The notes beneath the pieces were generated by a model. The model ran no database searches, had not been told where the DNA came from, and saw nothing but the letters and a program-made list of their open reading frames with translations. A DNA stretch of 64,000 bases. It comes from Sphingobacteriaceae bacterium (GTDB taxonomy: Bacteria > Bacteroidota > Bacteroidia > B-17B0 > Aurantibacillaceae). Positions 51,250 through 60,684 of this stretch are shown here, piece after piece. A program made the translations under genes and the position numbers. Positions within the stretch are counted from its first letter, which is position 1. Each line of letters starts with the position of its first letter. The stretch spans positions 1 to 64,000 of the forward strand of contig JADJLA010000008.1 in the NCBI GenBank assembly GCA_016705695.1, written 5' to 3'.

Positions 51250-52575
51250 TTAAAAATTTGTTAAACCATTCACAACTTCCATTATCTCAAGCCTTTTCTC
51301 GCTAAGAGTTTTATACAGGTTTGGATCCTTAACCGCCCTTGCGATGCCATTTGTTTTGAGCATAAAAAAGTGAAACAATAAGGCAAATCGTGAAGAAAGT
51401 AGTAAAACTACCAAGCTCACAAGAGGATAAATGATATTTGGCGAGAAGGTGTAGAGTAAAAAGAACCAGCCAATAAAAACAAAAATGAAAATAAACGTAC
51501 CAAAGCCAAGTGCCATAGAAGCGTAAAATTCTTTATTGCGTTTAACTACCTTTTTGGTGGCCGTTTCGCTCAATTTATAGGGCAAATAGGAGCTTAACCA
51601 GCCAAGCATATAGCTCGGCAGGCCTAAAATGGTCAATATATACCTGAAAATGAGGTTGTTATAACTTGTTTTTTTTCGATTCAGAGGGTCTATTATCCAG
51701 TCGCGGAGTTTGTTTTTTCGCAAAAGGGTATGGTAATCGTGGGAGTTTTGCCTCAAAATGGCCGTTTTTTCGGGTTCCAGTTCGTCCAAATTGTTTATAA
51801 GCTCCGTAAGATGGCTTGTTACCTCAAATTCATTCTCAAGCGAGTTTTTAAGGTTTTTACGTTTTAGCCAGTCTTTCATCACCATTGCTTCAAGCTCTAC
51901 AACCAGCGCATCATTCTCTTTGTTTTTGATATGAGTTACTAATTCGCGCATTCGCGAATCGAGTAATTCGAGGAATTGTTTTTGGGTACGCGCCGGATTT
52001 TCTTTATGCGCCCCCGCCAGATCGCTTATCCTTATTGGGTTTCCAACGTTGTAAAATAATTTACTTCGCATTTTTGATGGAGCCGAATAATTTAAACCAA
52101 CAGGAACAACAATAAGATCTTTAGTATTCAAATGCTCATAAGCGCCAAATACCATGCGGGCCACACCTTTTTTCAAAGGGCGTAATCGTCTTTCTTGAAT
52201 GCAAAGTCCTTCGGCAAATATGATGATCTTAGCGTTTTTCTTAAGGAGTTTATTCACAACTCTGTAGGATTCATCGTTCTTCAAAAGTCCTTCTCTTCCA
52301 CCATCACGCATCCTAAAAATAGGCACAACACCCAATTGACTAAGTAAAAAATTGGCTATTCCCGGTTTAAAAGCATCGCCGCGTGCCATGTATCTTACGC
52401 GTGTTGGATAAGATAGCCAAGTAATACAAACGGGGTCCATAAAGGCATTCGGATGATTCATGGCAATGATCACCGGACCCTTTACTTGAAATCTGTCCAA
52501 ATTTTTGCCCTCTATCTTCTTATAAAAAGAGGGTATAGCGAACGAAACAAGGTATCGGGTAATGTGCCAGATCAT
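51250..52575 (-). CDS. plsC: PlsC-type acyltransferase (1-acylglycerol-3-phosphate acyltransferase)
   Basis: The 441-residue protein has the acyltransferase box NHPNAFMDP (HxxxxD), then IFRMRDGGREG and FAEGLC, which bind the glycerophosphate and acyl donor. After an extra helical region (about 215-300) it ends in two to three membrane helices (about 315-415), as in the long PlsC homologues of Bacteroidota. It acylates lysophosphatidic acid or a related lipid at the inner membrane. Substrate specificity is not readable. Confidence 0.9.
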   Translation of the reverse strand: MIWHITRYLVSFAIPSFYKKIEGKNLDRFQVKGPVIIAMNHPNAFMDPVCITWLSYPTRVRYMARGDAFKPGIANFLLSQLGVVPIFRMRDGGREGLLKNDESYRVVNKLLKKNAKIIIFAEGLCIQERRLRPLKKGVARMVFGAYEHLNTKDLIVVPVGLNYSAPSKMRSKLFYNVGNPIRISDLAGAHKENPARTQKQFLELLDSRMRELVTHIKNKENDALVVELEAMVMKDWLKRKNLKNSLENEFEVTSHLTELINNLDELEPEKTAILRQNSHDYHTLLRKNKLRDWIIDPLNRKKTSYNNLIFRYILTILGLPSYMLGWLSSYLPYKLSETATKKVVKRNKEFYASMALGFGTFIFIFVFIGWFFLLYTFSPNIIYPLVSLVVLLLSSRFALLFHFFMLKTNGIARAVKDPNLYKTLSEKRLEIMEVVNGLTNF

Positions 52576-52723
52576 ACGTCAAAAATCAAGCTAAAAAGCG
52601 GTAATTTCTTGTAAAAATACTATTAATATTTTGTTAGTAAAATTTGGCTAAAAAGACATCTAAAAAACGGTAAAAAATCGATATATTTAAAGGATAAACA
52701 AAAGATAAAAAAAGACGGAATTT

Positions 52724-54676
52724 ATGTCAGAAACTACAACAGATAAAAAGGATTACGGAGCGGATAATATCCAGGTTTTAGAGGGTTTAGAAGCGGTAAG
52801 AAAGAGACCTGCCATGTACATTGGCGATATTGGTATCAAAGGATTGCATCATCTTGTGTACGAGGTTGTAGATAATTCAATTGACGAGGCTATGGCCGGC
52901 TTCTGTAAAAACATTACTGTTACTATTTTAGAGGGCAACTCTGTTCGTGTACAAGATGATGGTCGCGGTATACCTACAGGCATTCATCCAAAATTGGGTG
53001 TGAGCGCTTTGGAAGTTGTTATGACCGTACTACACGCCGGAGGAAAATTTGATAAAGACACATACAAAGTTTCGGGTGGATTGCATGGTGTTGGTGTTAG
53101 TTGTGTGAATGCACTTTCGGATCTTTTGGTTGCCGAAGTTCATCGCGAAGGAAAGATATTTAAACAAGAATTTAGTAAAGGAAAACCATTATATCCTGCA
53201 AAAGAAATTGGCGAAACAACTATTCGCGGAACAATTGTTACGTTCACTCCCGATCTTAGTATTTTCCAAGCGAGTGAGTATAATTACACAACGCTGGCAA
53301 ATCGTATGCGCGAGTTATCGTTCTTGAATAAAGGAATTCGCATCACATTAGTTGATGATCGTCAAAAAGATGAGAACGGAAAACCTTTAAGCGAAGAGTT
53401 CTATAGCCAAGGCGGTTTACGTGAATTCGTTATGTACATTGATGGCGCTAAAGAAAAATTAATTGAAGAGCCTATCTATATTGAAAATAATTCAGGTGTT
53501 ATTCCGGTAGAAGTAGCCATGATCTACAATACATCTTTCGCCGAAAGTATTCAGAGTTATGTAAATAATATCAATACACACGAAGGAGGAACTCACTTAT
53601 CAGGTTTTAGAAGAGGATTAACGCGTACATTAAAAAATTACGCCGATAAAAATGGTTTATTACAAAAAGTAAAATTTGAGATCAGTGGTGATGACTTCCG
53701 CGAGGGACTAACTGCTATTATCTCGGTAAAAGTTGCCGAACCGCAATTTGAAGGGCAAACCAAGGCAAAATTAGGAAACTCTGAAGCGATCGGTGCAGTT
53801 GATACTGCCATTAGCGAAGCACTTTCAAATTATTTGGAAGAAAATCCAAAACAAGCACGCACAATTGTAGATAAGGTTATTTTAGCTGCAACTGCTCGTC
53901 ATGCTGCACGCAAAGCACGCGAAATGGTGCAACGTAAAAGTGTAATGTCGGGTTCGGGTTTACCTGGTAAATTGGCCGATTGCGCTAGCGGTGATCCGGA
54001 TGCTTGTGAATTATTTTTAGTTGAGGGTGATTCGGCGGGTGGAACAGCCAAACAAGGTCGTAACCGCGAATTTCAAGCAATTTTACCTTTGCGAGGAAAG
54101 ATATTGAACGTAGAAAAAGCGTTGGAATATAAAATTTACGAGAACGAGGAGATAAAAAATATATTTACAGCTCTTGGTGTTTTTAGAGGTACCAAAGAAG
54201 ATGAACGTGCTTTGAACTTAGATAAATTACGCTACCACAAAATCGTGATCATGTGTGATGCCGATGTGGATGGTTCGCACATTACAACATTAATTCTAAC
54301 ATTCTTCTTCCGTCACATGAAAGAGTTGGTAGAAAAAGGCCACGTTTACATTGCTTCACCTCCTTTATATTTAGTAAAAAAAGGAAAAGATCAACGTTAT
54401 TGCTGGAATGAAGAGCAGCGTGATATTGCTGTTAAAGAAATGGGTGGCGAGAAAGCAGATTCAGTTGGCATTCAACGTTACAAAGGTTTAGGAGAGATGA
54501 ACGCCGAACAATTATGGGAAACTACATTGAATCCAAGCACCAGAACTTTACGTCAAGTAAATATTGACAGCGCTGCAGAAGCAGATCGCGTGTTTAGTAT
54601 GTTAATGGGTGATGAAGTTCCACCGCGCAGAGATTTTATTGAGAAAAACGCGAAATACGCGAAGATCGACGCTTAA
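52724..54676 (+). CDS. gyrB: DNA gyrase subunit B
   Basis: This type IIA topoisomerase subunit of 650 residues is of the short form without the proteobacterial insert. It has GHKL ATPase signatures (EVVDNSIDEAMAG, DDGRGIP, LHAGGKFD, GGLHGVGVSCVNAL), the transducer, and a TOPRIM domain with ELFLVEGDSAGGTAKQGRNR and MCDADVDGSHI. The C-terminal segment QRYKGLGEMNAEQLWETT and the end RRDFIEKNAKYA are standard. Together with GyrA it supercoils DNA. Only gyrB is in this window, followed by its own terminator. Confidence 0.97.
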   Translation: MSETTTDKKDYGADNIQVLEGLEAVRKRPAMYIGDIGIKGLHHLVYEVVDNSIDEAMAGFCKNITVTILEGNSVRVQDDGRGIPTGIHPKLGVSALEVVMTVLHAGGKFDKDTYKVSGGLHGVGVSCVNALSDLLVAEVHREGKIFKQEFSKGKPLYPAKEIGETTIRGTIVTFTPDLSIFQASEYNYTTLANRMRELSFLNKGIRITLVDDRQKDENGKPLSEEFYSQGGLREFVMYIDGAKEKLIEEPIYIENNSGVIPVEVAMIYNTSFAESIQSYVNNINTHEGGTHLSGFRRGLTRTLKNYADKNGLLQKVKFEISGDDFREGLTAIISVKVAEPQFEGQTKAKLGNSEAIGAVDTAISEALSNYLEENPKQARTIVDKVILAATARHAARKAREMVQRKSVMSGSGLPGKLADCASGDPDACELFLVEGDSAGGTAKQGRNREFQAILPLRGKILNVEKALEYKIYENEEIKNIFTALGVFRGTKEDERALNLDKLRYHKIVIMCDADVDGSHITTLILTFFFRHMKELVEKGHVYIASPPLYLVKKGKDQRYCWNEEQRDIAVKEMGGEKADSVGIQRYKGLGEMNAEQLWETTLNPSTRTLRQVNIDSAAEADRVFSMLMGDEVPPRRDFIEKNAKYAKIDA

Positions 54677-54697
54677 TAGTTTAGAGAAATTAAAATG

Positions 54698-54727
54698 AAA
54701 ATGCCGGTAGAAATACTGGCATTTTTT
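54698..54727 (+). terminator. Intrinsic terminator after gyrB
   Basis: The stem ATGCCGGTA (54701-54709) pairs with TACTGGCAT (54714-54722) with a GAAA loop and a following T-run (54722-54727). Confidence 0.88.
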
Positions 54728-54774
54728 GTTTATCCAAACTCAAATGAAACGATCAGATCTTTTCTGTAACTCTT

Positions 54775-55317
54775 TTATGGATTGAGTTTATATAGTTTGA
54801 ACTCATTAACGCTATAGATCATAAAGCAATAACTTGTGCCTGAATTCACAAAATCTTTGATCTTTTGATCGGTAAGCACATCACTCGTTAAAATAAATTC
54901 AATATTGAATTTCACCACTTCTTTTCGAATGTCAAATTTTTCTTGCTGTGGGTTAATTGCCACAGAGTGCATGGTTGTATAAAGTGCGAGTGCTCTAGGT
55001 TTATCAAACTCAACTATTGTTCCTGGTTCTAAATTTTGATTGATGTACTCAAACATTTTTTGTGCTTCAGGTTTGTTCGGACCTTCGTAAATAACGTTTG
55101 TTTCATCCAATATTTTCTCAACCTGTTCGTGATAAGAGAATAATGTTAATGCTCCAAAAGCCACAGCCAGCTTAGGTCCCGACATGTTGAGCGCATTAAA
55201 AGAGATCCTTAAGCCTTCAATAGCAAACAAAAAAATGAGTGGAAGGATCGGAAACAAGAACCTCATTCCGGCATCACCGTATTTAAAAGAAACGATCACT
55301 AAAATATAACCAATCAT
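54775..55317 (-). CDS. Membrane glycosyltransferase (GT39/PMT_2-like), C-terminal fragment
   Basis: This carries the last membrane helices (SFKYGDAGMRFLFPILPLIFLFAIEGL) and the periplasmic C-terminal part (NQNLEPGTIVEFDKPRALALYTTMHS) of the enzyme whose N-terminal part is at 55314-56219. The two frames overlap by four bases. If the T5/A4 run near 55345-55365 is read with one extra base, they join as FLKTNRTSPVVLYMIGYILV, which is smooth. It is therefore not an independent gene. Confidence 0.72.
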   Translation of the reverse strand: MIGYILVIVSFKYGDAGMRFLFPILPLIFLFAIEGLRISFNALNMSGPKLAVAFGALTLFSYHEQVEKILDETNVIYEGPNKPEAQKMFEYINQNLEPGTIVEFDKPRALALYTTMHSVAINPQQEKFDIRKEVVKFNIEFILTSDVLTDQKIKDFVNSGTSYCFMIYSVNEFKLYKLNP

Positions 55318-56219
55318 GTATAAAACAACAGGACTTGTTCGGTTAGTTTTAAAAATTTGATAAAGCCAATAAAACTAAAAGCGATCAATGCACCTGATGC
55401 AATAACACCAATATAATAGTAGTTTTTAATTTCATATGAATCAAAAAAGGTATCGAGTTTATCAAAATTGTACGAGAGCTGTTTGTTTAAATTCAACCAA
55501 AAATTCTCCGTATCAAAAAGCCCTGGATAATTGGCTTCACAAGGGAAAGCGAGGTTCAGTCCGAAATATAACACCAAAAATGAACTTAAAGAGATGATGA
55601 GAAATTTGTATGGATTTGCCTCACTTGTTTTTTTTGTATTCAATAGTTTGTAAACAATAAGCACGCCCAATAAAATAAAACCTATGCTTCTAATATGAAC
55701 CGTAAATGCGACCAAAAGTCCTGTTACGATCGACAGCCAAAGCTTTTCTTCTTTATCAATTAAATACACACATAATAAAGAGAAGAACATGAAAGGAAGA
55801 TCTGAAAGTATTTCGGTTTTAAATTGGATCATCATGGGGTTGTAAGCAATGATGAGCGTTGTAGTAAGTGCGGTTAAATAACTAAAATGTTTGCGAAAAA
55901 ATAAAAAACCAACAAAGCAGCCTAACATCCAAAAGAGCGAGATGAGTTTGTTTAAGCTCATTAAATTATCCTTACTGAACTTGCTAAAAACCGCTAAAAC
56001 CAAAGGAAATCCGGTAGGGTAGGCGGTAGGACCAATAAAATAATTATCATTATAAATATAGCCGGTGTTGTTTTGCGATTCGCCAATTAAAATGTTTTGA
56101 GCTTGGTGAATGTACTGTGCAAAATCGTCGCCCCAATCGTGCGAATTTTTTATATTAATAAATAATAAAGGCAAAAGAAGAGCAAGTACAATGCTGTATA
56201 GACCGATCTTCTTTACCAT
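55314..56219 (-). CDS. Membrane glycosyltransferase (GT39/PMT_2-like), N-terminal part (frame broken)
   Basis: The polytopic membrane protein begins with a helix, then the acidic loop NSHDWGDDFAQYIHQAQN (family catalytic Asp region) and several further helices (LVLAVFSKF, YLTALTTTLIIAYNPMMIQ, WLSIVTGLLVAFTVHIRSIGF). It resembles ArnT/PMT-type enzymes that move sugars from polyprenyl donors to lipid A or proteins. The full-length product would be about 480 residues. Acceptor and donor are unknown. It follows the E1 gene after 16 bases. Confidence 0.8.
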   Translation of the reverse strand: MVKKIGLYSIVLALLLPLLFINIKNSHDWGDDFAQYIHQAQNILIGESQNNTGYIYNDNYFIGPTAYPTGFPLVLAVFSKFSKDNLMSLNKLISLFWMLGCFVGFLFFRKHFSYLTALTTTLIIAYNPMMIQFKTEILSDLPFMFFSLLCVYLIDKEEKLWLSIVTGLLVAFTVHIRSIGFILLGVLIVYKLLNTKKTSEANPYKFLIISLSSFLVLYFGLNLAFPCEANYPGLFDTENFWLNLNKQLSYNFDKLDTFFDSYEIKNYYYIGVIASGALIAFSFIGFIKFLKLTEQVLLFYT

Positions 56220-56235
56220 AATTTAAAATAAGAAA

Positions 56236-58329
56236 TTAATAAGCTAAAAGTTCAGCAATAGCTTGCTCAACTTTTTCGGGATTAGGTAACATGGTTTTTT
56301 CCAAAATGGAATTCAATGGTATTGCAGGTAAATTTTTTGAGCCAATAACTTTTACCGGCGCATCTAAACTCTGAAAACAATTTTCAGAAATTCGTGAAGC
56401 AATACCCTGCGCAAAACCATTTAGCACCGGCTCTTCGGTTAATACAATTACCTTGCTATGTTTACGAGCACTTGCAAAAATAGCTTCTTCATCTAAAGGC
56501 ATTATAGTTCTAAGATCAACAATTTCAATTTGTCCTTCAAACTTTTTTGCGGCTTCTTTTGCCCAATACACTCCCATGCCGTAGGTAATGATGCTCAATG
56601 TTTTTCCTTGTGAAATTAATTCTTCATTTGCTTCCAAAACCATGCGTGCTTTTCCAAATGGAATAATATATTCTTCATCGGGCTCAATGGTTTTTGCTTC
56701 TTCTGTACCTTTTATTTTGCTCCAGTATAATCCTTTGTGCTCTAACATCACCACAGGATTTGGATCATAATAAGCTGCTTTCATTAAACCTTTCAAGTCG
56801 GCTCCTGTACTTGGATACGCAATTTTTATTCCGCGAATATTTGCCAATACACTTTCTACTGAACTTGAATGATATGGTCCGCCACTTCCGTAAGCACCAA
56901 TTGGTACACGCAAGATCATGCTCACAGGCCATTTTCCATTGGTTAAATAACAACTGCGACTAACTTCGGTAAATAATTGGTTTAAGCCCGGCCAAATATA
57001 ATCGGCAAACTGAACTTCTACAATTGGTTTTAATCCAACAGCACTCATACCAACAGTTGAACCAACAATAAATGCTTCTTGAATTGGCGTATTAAAAACT
57101 CTGTGGTCGCCAAATTGTTGTGCTAATGTTGCTGCTTCTCTAAAAACTCCGCCAAGCCTTGCTCCAACGTCTTGTCCGTACAACAAACATTCGGGATGCT
57201 TATCCATTAACTCTCTTATAGCAAACAGTGCGCTATCCACCATTACAGTTGGTTGTTTTCCTTCGGGTTTGCGTTGGCCTTTTTCTTCGGTTACTTCTGT
57301 TGGTGCAAACTCATGTGTTTCCAGATCCTCCGGTGTTGGATCTTCTTCTTGTAGCGCTATTCTATATTGATCTTCAACATAAATAGCAGTTTCTTCCTCT
57401 ATCTTTTTTATTTCATTGGCATCAACACCACCAATAATTAACTGATTGCGTAAACGTGGCAATGGATCTTTTTTCGCCGATTCTTCTAGATCGTGTCGGT
57501 ACCATTCTTTACGTACACCGCTAGTGTGATGATTTAGCAAAGGAACTTTTGCATGGATCAACATCGGACGTCTTTCATCGCGAATGATATTCAAACATTC
57601 TTGTACGGTATTATAACTTAAAATAAAATCAGTGCCGTCAATGGTTCTTACTTCTAAACCACTAAATCCCTTGGCAAATTCGGTAATATCTTGGGCGCGA
57701 ATTTCTTTGGCGTGCGCGCTAATATCCCATTCATTATCTTGAACTAAATATAGAATTGGTAACTTTCTGAGCACGGCCATTTGAAACGCTTCCGAAACTT
57801 CTCCTTCTGTACAACTGGCATCTCCTAGTGAACAAACAGCAACCGGATTTTTTCCGTTAAAGTTTGGATAAAGCGCCATCTTTTCTTTGTACTGAATTCC
57901 CATGGCAATTCCGGTGGTTGGAATAGCCTGCATCCCTGTAGCGCTTGATTGGTGAGGGATCTGTGGCATATCATCTCTTCGTAAACTTGGATGAGAATAA
58001 TACGTTCTTCCTCCCGAAAAAATATCAGTACGCTTTGCCAATAATTGCAACATCAGGTCAAAAGGCGTAAGTCCAATAGAAAGCAACATGCTGTCATCGC
58101 GATAATAAGCGCTCAAAAAATCTTGTGGTAATAATTGCAAACCCATGGCAATTTGAATAGCCTCATGACCCCGACTTGTAGCATGCACATATTTAGCGGT
58201 AACCTCTTTGTTTGCCTCATAAAGTTCAGTTAAACTTTTTGCAGTACACATTAAACGATAAGCCTTTTTTAGGGTGTCAAGAGGGATCTTTGTCTTCACA
58301 TTAGTGGGCTTTAAGGTCGGGTCTTCCAT
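56236..58329 (-). CDS. 2-oxoacid dehydrogenase E1, fused alpha and beta subunits
   Basis: The start is the ATG at 58329 (MEDPTLKPTNV). A longer frame to 58386 adds 19 unlikely residues. The protein has 697 residues. The alpha half (about 20-310) has ATSRGHEAIQIAMGL, HQSSATGMQAIPTTGIAMG and the ThDP motif GDASCTEGEVSEAFQMAVLRKLP with the matching NEW. The beta half (about 355-690) has GVFREAATLAQQFGDHRVFNTPIQEAFIVG, YIWPGLNQLF and VVMLEHKGLYW. This fused E1 is common in Bacteroidota and probably acts in branched-chain oxoacid oxidation with separate E2 and E3. Substrate is not certain. Confidence 0.92.
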   Translation of the reverse strand: MEDPTLKPTNVKTKIPLDTLKKAYRLMCTAKSLTELYEANKEVTAKYVHATSRGHEAIQIAMGLQLLPQDFLSAYYRDDSMLLSIGLTPFDLMLQLLAKRTDIFSGGRTYYSHPSLRRDDMPQIPHQSSATGMQAIPTTGIAMGIQYKEKMALYPNFNGKNPVAVCSLGDASCTEGEVSEAFQMAVLRKLPILYLVQDNEWDISAHAKEIRAQDITEFAKGFSGLEVRTIDGTDFILSYNTVQECLNIIRDERRPMLIHAKVPLLNHHTSGVRKEWYRHDLEESAKKDPLPRLRNQLIIGGVDANEIKKIEEETAIYVEDQYRIALQEEDPTPEDLETHEFAPTEVTEEKGQRKPEGKQPTVMVDSALFAIRELMDKHPECLLYGQDVGARLGGVFREAATLAQQFGDHRVFNTPIQEAFIVGSTVGMSAVGLKPIVEVQFADYIWPGLNQLFTEVSRSCYLTNGKWPVSMILRVPIGAYGSGGPYHSSSVESVLANIRGIKIAYPSTGADLKGLMKAAYYDPNPVVMLEHKGLYWSKIKGTEEAKTIEPDEEYIIPFGKARMVLEANEELISQGKTLSIITYGMGVYWAKEAAKKFEGQIEIVDLRTIMPLDEEAIFASARKHSKVIVLTEEPVLNGFAQGIASRISENCFQSLDAPVKVIGSKNLPAIPLNSILEKTMLPNPEKVEQAIAELLAY

Positions 58330-58487
58330 GGTTTTACGTAAGCCTTTAAAGATAATTTTAAATATATACCTACGCAAGCAAATCACCCCTTTGTTAACAA
58401 CTCCATGTAAATAACTCTGTGTAAAGCTTTGAATTTTAACAGTTTATAGGGGGTAACTTTAAGCTAATTGAGCTGCATTTTTTTCAC

Positions 58488-58703
58488 ATGAAAAACAATG
58501 TTCTAAATATTATTTTGTCGGCACCAAAAACTACAGTTTTGGCGCTGAGTTTGTCGTTTTTTATTTCTTCCTGTCATCACAAAAAAGACGTGGAAGATAA
58601 GATCACCATTAAATCAACATCTTCCAATAAAGTTGCTATCGTTGCTCAAAATTATCTATCACCGAAAAGGAAGTTCGCAGTAAAAAATTGTATTCGTTCA
58701 TAA
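58488..58703 (+). CDS. NlpC/P60 lipoprotein, N-terminal fragment
   Basis: This is a lipoprotein signal (ILSAPKTTVLALSLSFFISSC, lipidated Cys about residue 29) and a short linker. The frame then shifts at the A-run at 58665-58668 (one A missing) and reads out to CIRS. With the missing base it continues as KKEVRSKKLYSFISDWYGT into the hydrolase domain at 58688. Confidence 0.7.
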   Translation: MKNNVLNIILSAPKTTVLALSLSFFISSCHHKKDVEDKITIKSTSSNKVAIVAQNYLSPKRKFAVKNCIRS

Positions 58704-59050
58704 GCGATTGGTATGGCACCGTATACAAATACGGTGGTTGTGATAAAAATGGCATTGATTGCAGTTGTTTTACGGGACTTCTTTATAAAAAAGTATATGG
58801 CGTAACGGTTGGCCGCAACACTTCACTTATTTATAAGGAGGCAGATCATATAAAAACTAGTCATTTACGCGAAGGTGACCTTGTGTTTTTTAACGCGGGA
58901 ACCAAAGATGTGAGCCACGTTGGCGTGTATTTAAAGGATAATAAATTTGTGCACGCCAGTACCTCAAAAGGGGTTATGATAAACGACCTTAATGAGACCT
59001 ATTACAAAAAATATTACTACGGGGCGGGAAGGGTTAAATTGCATCTCTGA
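58688..59050 (+). CDS. NlpC/P60 cell-wall hydrolase, catalytic domain
   Basis: This endopeptidase domain has the catalytic Cys in KNGIDCSCFTGLLYKKVYG, the His in DVSHVGVYLKDNKFVHAST and the C-terminal YYYGAGRVKLHL. It would cut peptide cross-links of peptidoglycan in the periplasm. Its codons are readable from about 58664 in this frame, so the TTG at 58688 is not a true start. Joined with the previous fragment the product has about 187 residues, a normal size for a secreted NlpC/P60 lipoprotein. Confidence 0.85.
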   Translation: MYSFISDWYGTVYKYGGCDKNGIDCSCFTGLLYKKVYGVTVGRNTSLIYKEADHIKTSHLREGDLVFFNAGTKDVSHVGVYLKDNKFVHASTSKGVMINDLNETYYKKYYYGAGRVKLHL

Positions 59051-59212
59051 ATTTTAAAGAGCATCTATAAAAAAACTCAGTGTTTGGATCGAAAAGTTCA
59101 GTTTCGAAACTTACGCAGTTTTGAAAATCAAGGAGTTTACTTTTGTAAATGATTGTTTTCAAAACAAGTATAACGATGAAAATGAACTTTTCGGACAAAC
59201 ACTAAATAATAC

Positions 59213-59220
59213 TATCTTTG
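59213..59220 (+). promoter_or_regulatory. Probable −7 box of gatB
   Basis: TATCTTTG is a full match to TAnnTTTG and lies eight bases before the ATG at 59229, so the RNA would start at or near the first codon. The expected TTG at −33 reads TTTCGG, so the match is partial. Confidence 0.5.
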
Positions 59221-59228
59221 CATCCCTA

Positions 59229-60680
59229 ATGAGTGTTTACGAAAAATACGAAGCTGTTATTGGTTTAGAATGCCATATTCAGTTGCTTACAAAAACAAAA
59301 ATGTATAGCAACGATGTGGCAGAGTATGGTGCTTTGCCAAATACCAATGTGAGCGTAATTTCGTTAGGACATCCCGGCACTTTACCAATGGTAAATAAAA
59401 CAGCCATAGAATTTGCCGTGAAGTTGGGTTTGGCGGTAAACTCAAACATCAGAGAAGAAAATCAATTTGCGCGTAAGAATTATTTTTACGCCGATCTTCC
59501 AAAAGGTTATCAGGTTACACAAGATAAAACCCCAATTTGCACAGGAGGATTTGTAAATTATAAAGATAAAGATCAGGATAAACGTTTGAATTTAACGCGT
59601 ATTCACATGGAAGAAGATGCGGGGAAAAGTATTCATGATGTGGACCCTTTTCATACACTCATCGATCTGAATCGTGCTGGAACTCCGTTATTAGAAATTG
59701 TTACAGAGCCCGAACTTCGTACAGGAGAAGAAGCTTATGCGTATTTGAATGAAGTGCGAAAATTAGTGCGTTACTTGGATATTTGTGATGGGAATATGGA
59801 AGAAGGGTCATTAAGATGCGATGCCAACATTTCTGTACGTATAAAGGGCGCTCCTGAATTTGGAAAAAAAGTAGAGGTGAAGAACATGAACTCTTTTAGA
59901 AATGTTCAACGTGCCATTGATTTTGAAATTAAGCGTCAGGTTGATCTTATTGAAAAGAATGAGCCCATTGCTGTTGAAACACGCAGCTTTGATGCAGTGA
60001 ACGGAAGCACATTTTCATTAAGGAGTAAGGAAAGCGCAAATGATTACCGTTATTTTCCTGAGCCGGATCTTCAACCTGTTTACGTTACAAATAATTATAT
60101 TGATACTATCAAAAGCAAAATGCCTGTTTTACCGGCGCAATTGTTTGAGCGTTATACAAAAGAATATGGTTTAAGTGATTATGATGCGTTTCAATTAACC
60201 GAATTAAAAGAGATCGCCGCATATTACAATGAACTTGTATCGCATACTAAAAATTACAAGAGCGCTGCCAATTGGGTAATGGGAACTATTCGTTCATCAT
60301 TGAACGACCGAGCCATTACCATTCAAAGATTTGAATTGAAACCGGCAAAAATTGCTGAGATCATTAAATTGATCGATGACGGAAAGGTGAGTAATACAGC
60401 AGCCGCAGCAAAATTATTTCCTGAATTGATTGCAAATTCATCAGCCAGTGCAGAGGATATAGCCAAAAAATTAGACCTTATTCAAAATAGTAATTCTGAG
60501 GATCTGCAAGGATTTATTAATTCCGTATTAGAAAAATTCCCTGCAAAAGTTGACGAATACAAAGGAGGAAAAGTAGGATTGCTTGGTATGTTTGTTGGAG
60601 AAGTGATGAAAGCAAGTAAAGGAAAAGCGGATCCTAAATTATTGAACACATTAGTTAAAGAAACATTAGACAAAAAATAG
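59229..60680 (+). CDS. gatB: Asp/Glu-tRNA(Asn/Gln) amidotransferase subunit B
   Basis: GatB binds the misacylated tRNA and, with GatA and GatC, converts Glu-tRNA(Gln) or Asp-tRNA(Asn) into the correct form. The start at 59229 gives the classic opening YEAVIGLECHIQLLTKTKMYSND. A longer frame to 59121 lacks family features and would run through the −7 box. The kinase-like core shows NYFYADLPKGYQVTQ, NRAGTPLLEIVTEPE, GSLRCDANIS and VEVKNMNSFRNVQRAIDFE. The C-terminal YqeY-like tail (about 360-483) contacts the tRNA. Length is 483 residues. gatA and gatC lie elsewhere. Confidence 0.96.
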   Translation: MSVYEKYEAVIGLECHIQLLTKTKMYSNDVAEYGALPNTNVSVISLGHPGTLPMVNKTAIEFAVKLGLAVNSNIREENQFARKNYFYADLPKGYQVTQDKTPICTGGFVNYKDKDQDKRLNLTRIHMEEDAGKSIHDVDPFHTLIDLNRAGTPLLEIVTEPELRTGEEAYAYLNEVRKLVRYLDICDGNMEEGSLRCDANISVRIKGAPEFGKKVEVKNMNSFRNVQRAIDFEIKRQVDLIEKNEPIAVETRSFDAVNGSTFSLRSKESANDYRYFPEPDLQPVYVTNNYIDTIKSKMPVLPAQLFERYTKEYGLSDYDAFQLTELKEIAAYYNELVSHTKNYKSAANWVMGTIRSSLNDRAITIQRFELKPAKIAEIIKLIDDGKVSNTAAAAKLFPELIANSSASAEDIAKKLDLIQNSNSEDLQGFINSVLEKFPAKVDEYKGGKVGLLGMFVGEVMKASKGKADPKLLNTLVKETLDKK

Positions 60681-60684
60681 ATAC

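Noticed and set aside
59121..59228. Extra 36 residues on GatB
   Set aside because: The family starts at MSVYEKYEAVIGLE and a −7 promoter box lies just before it.
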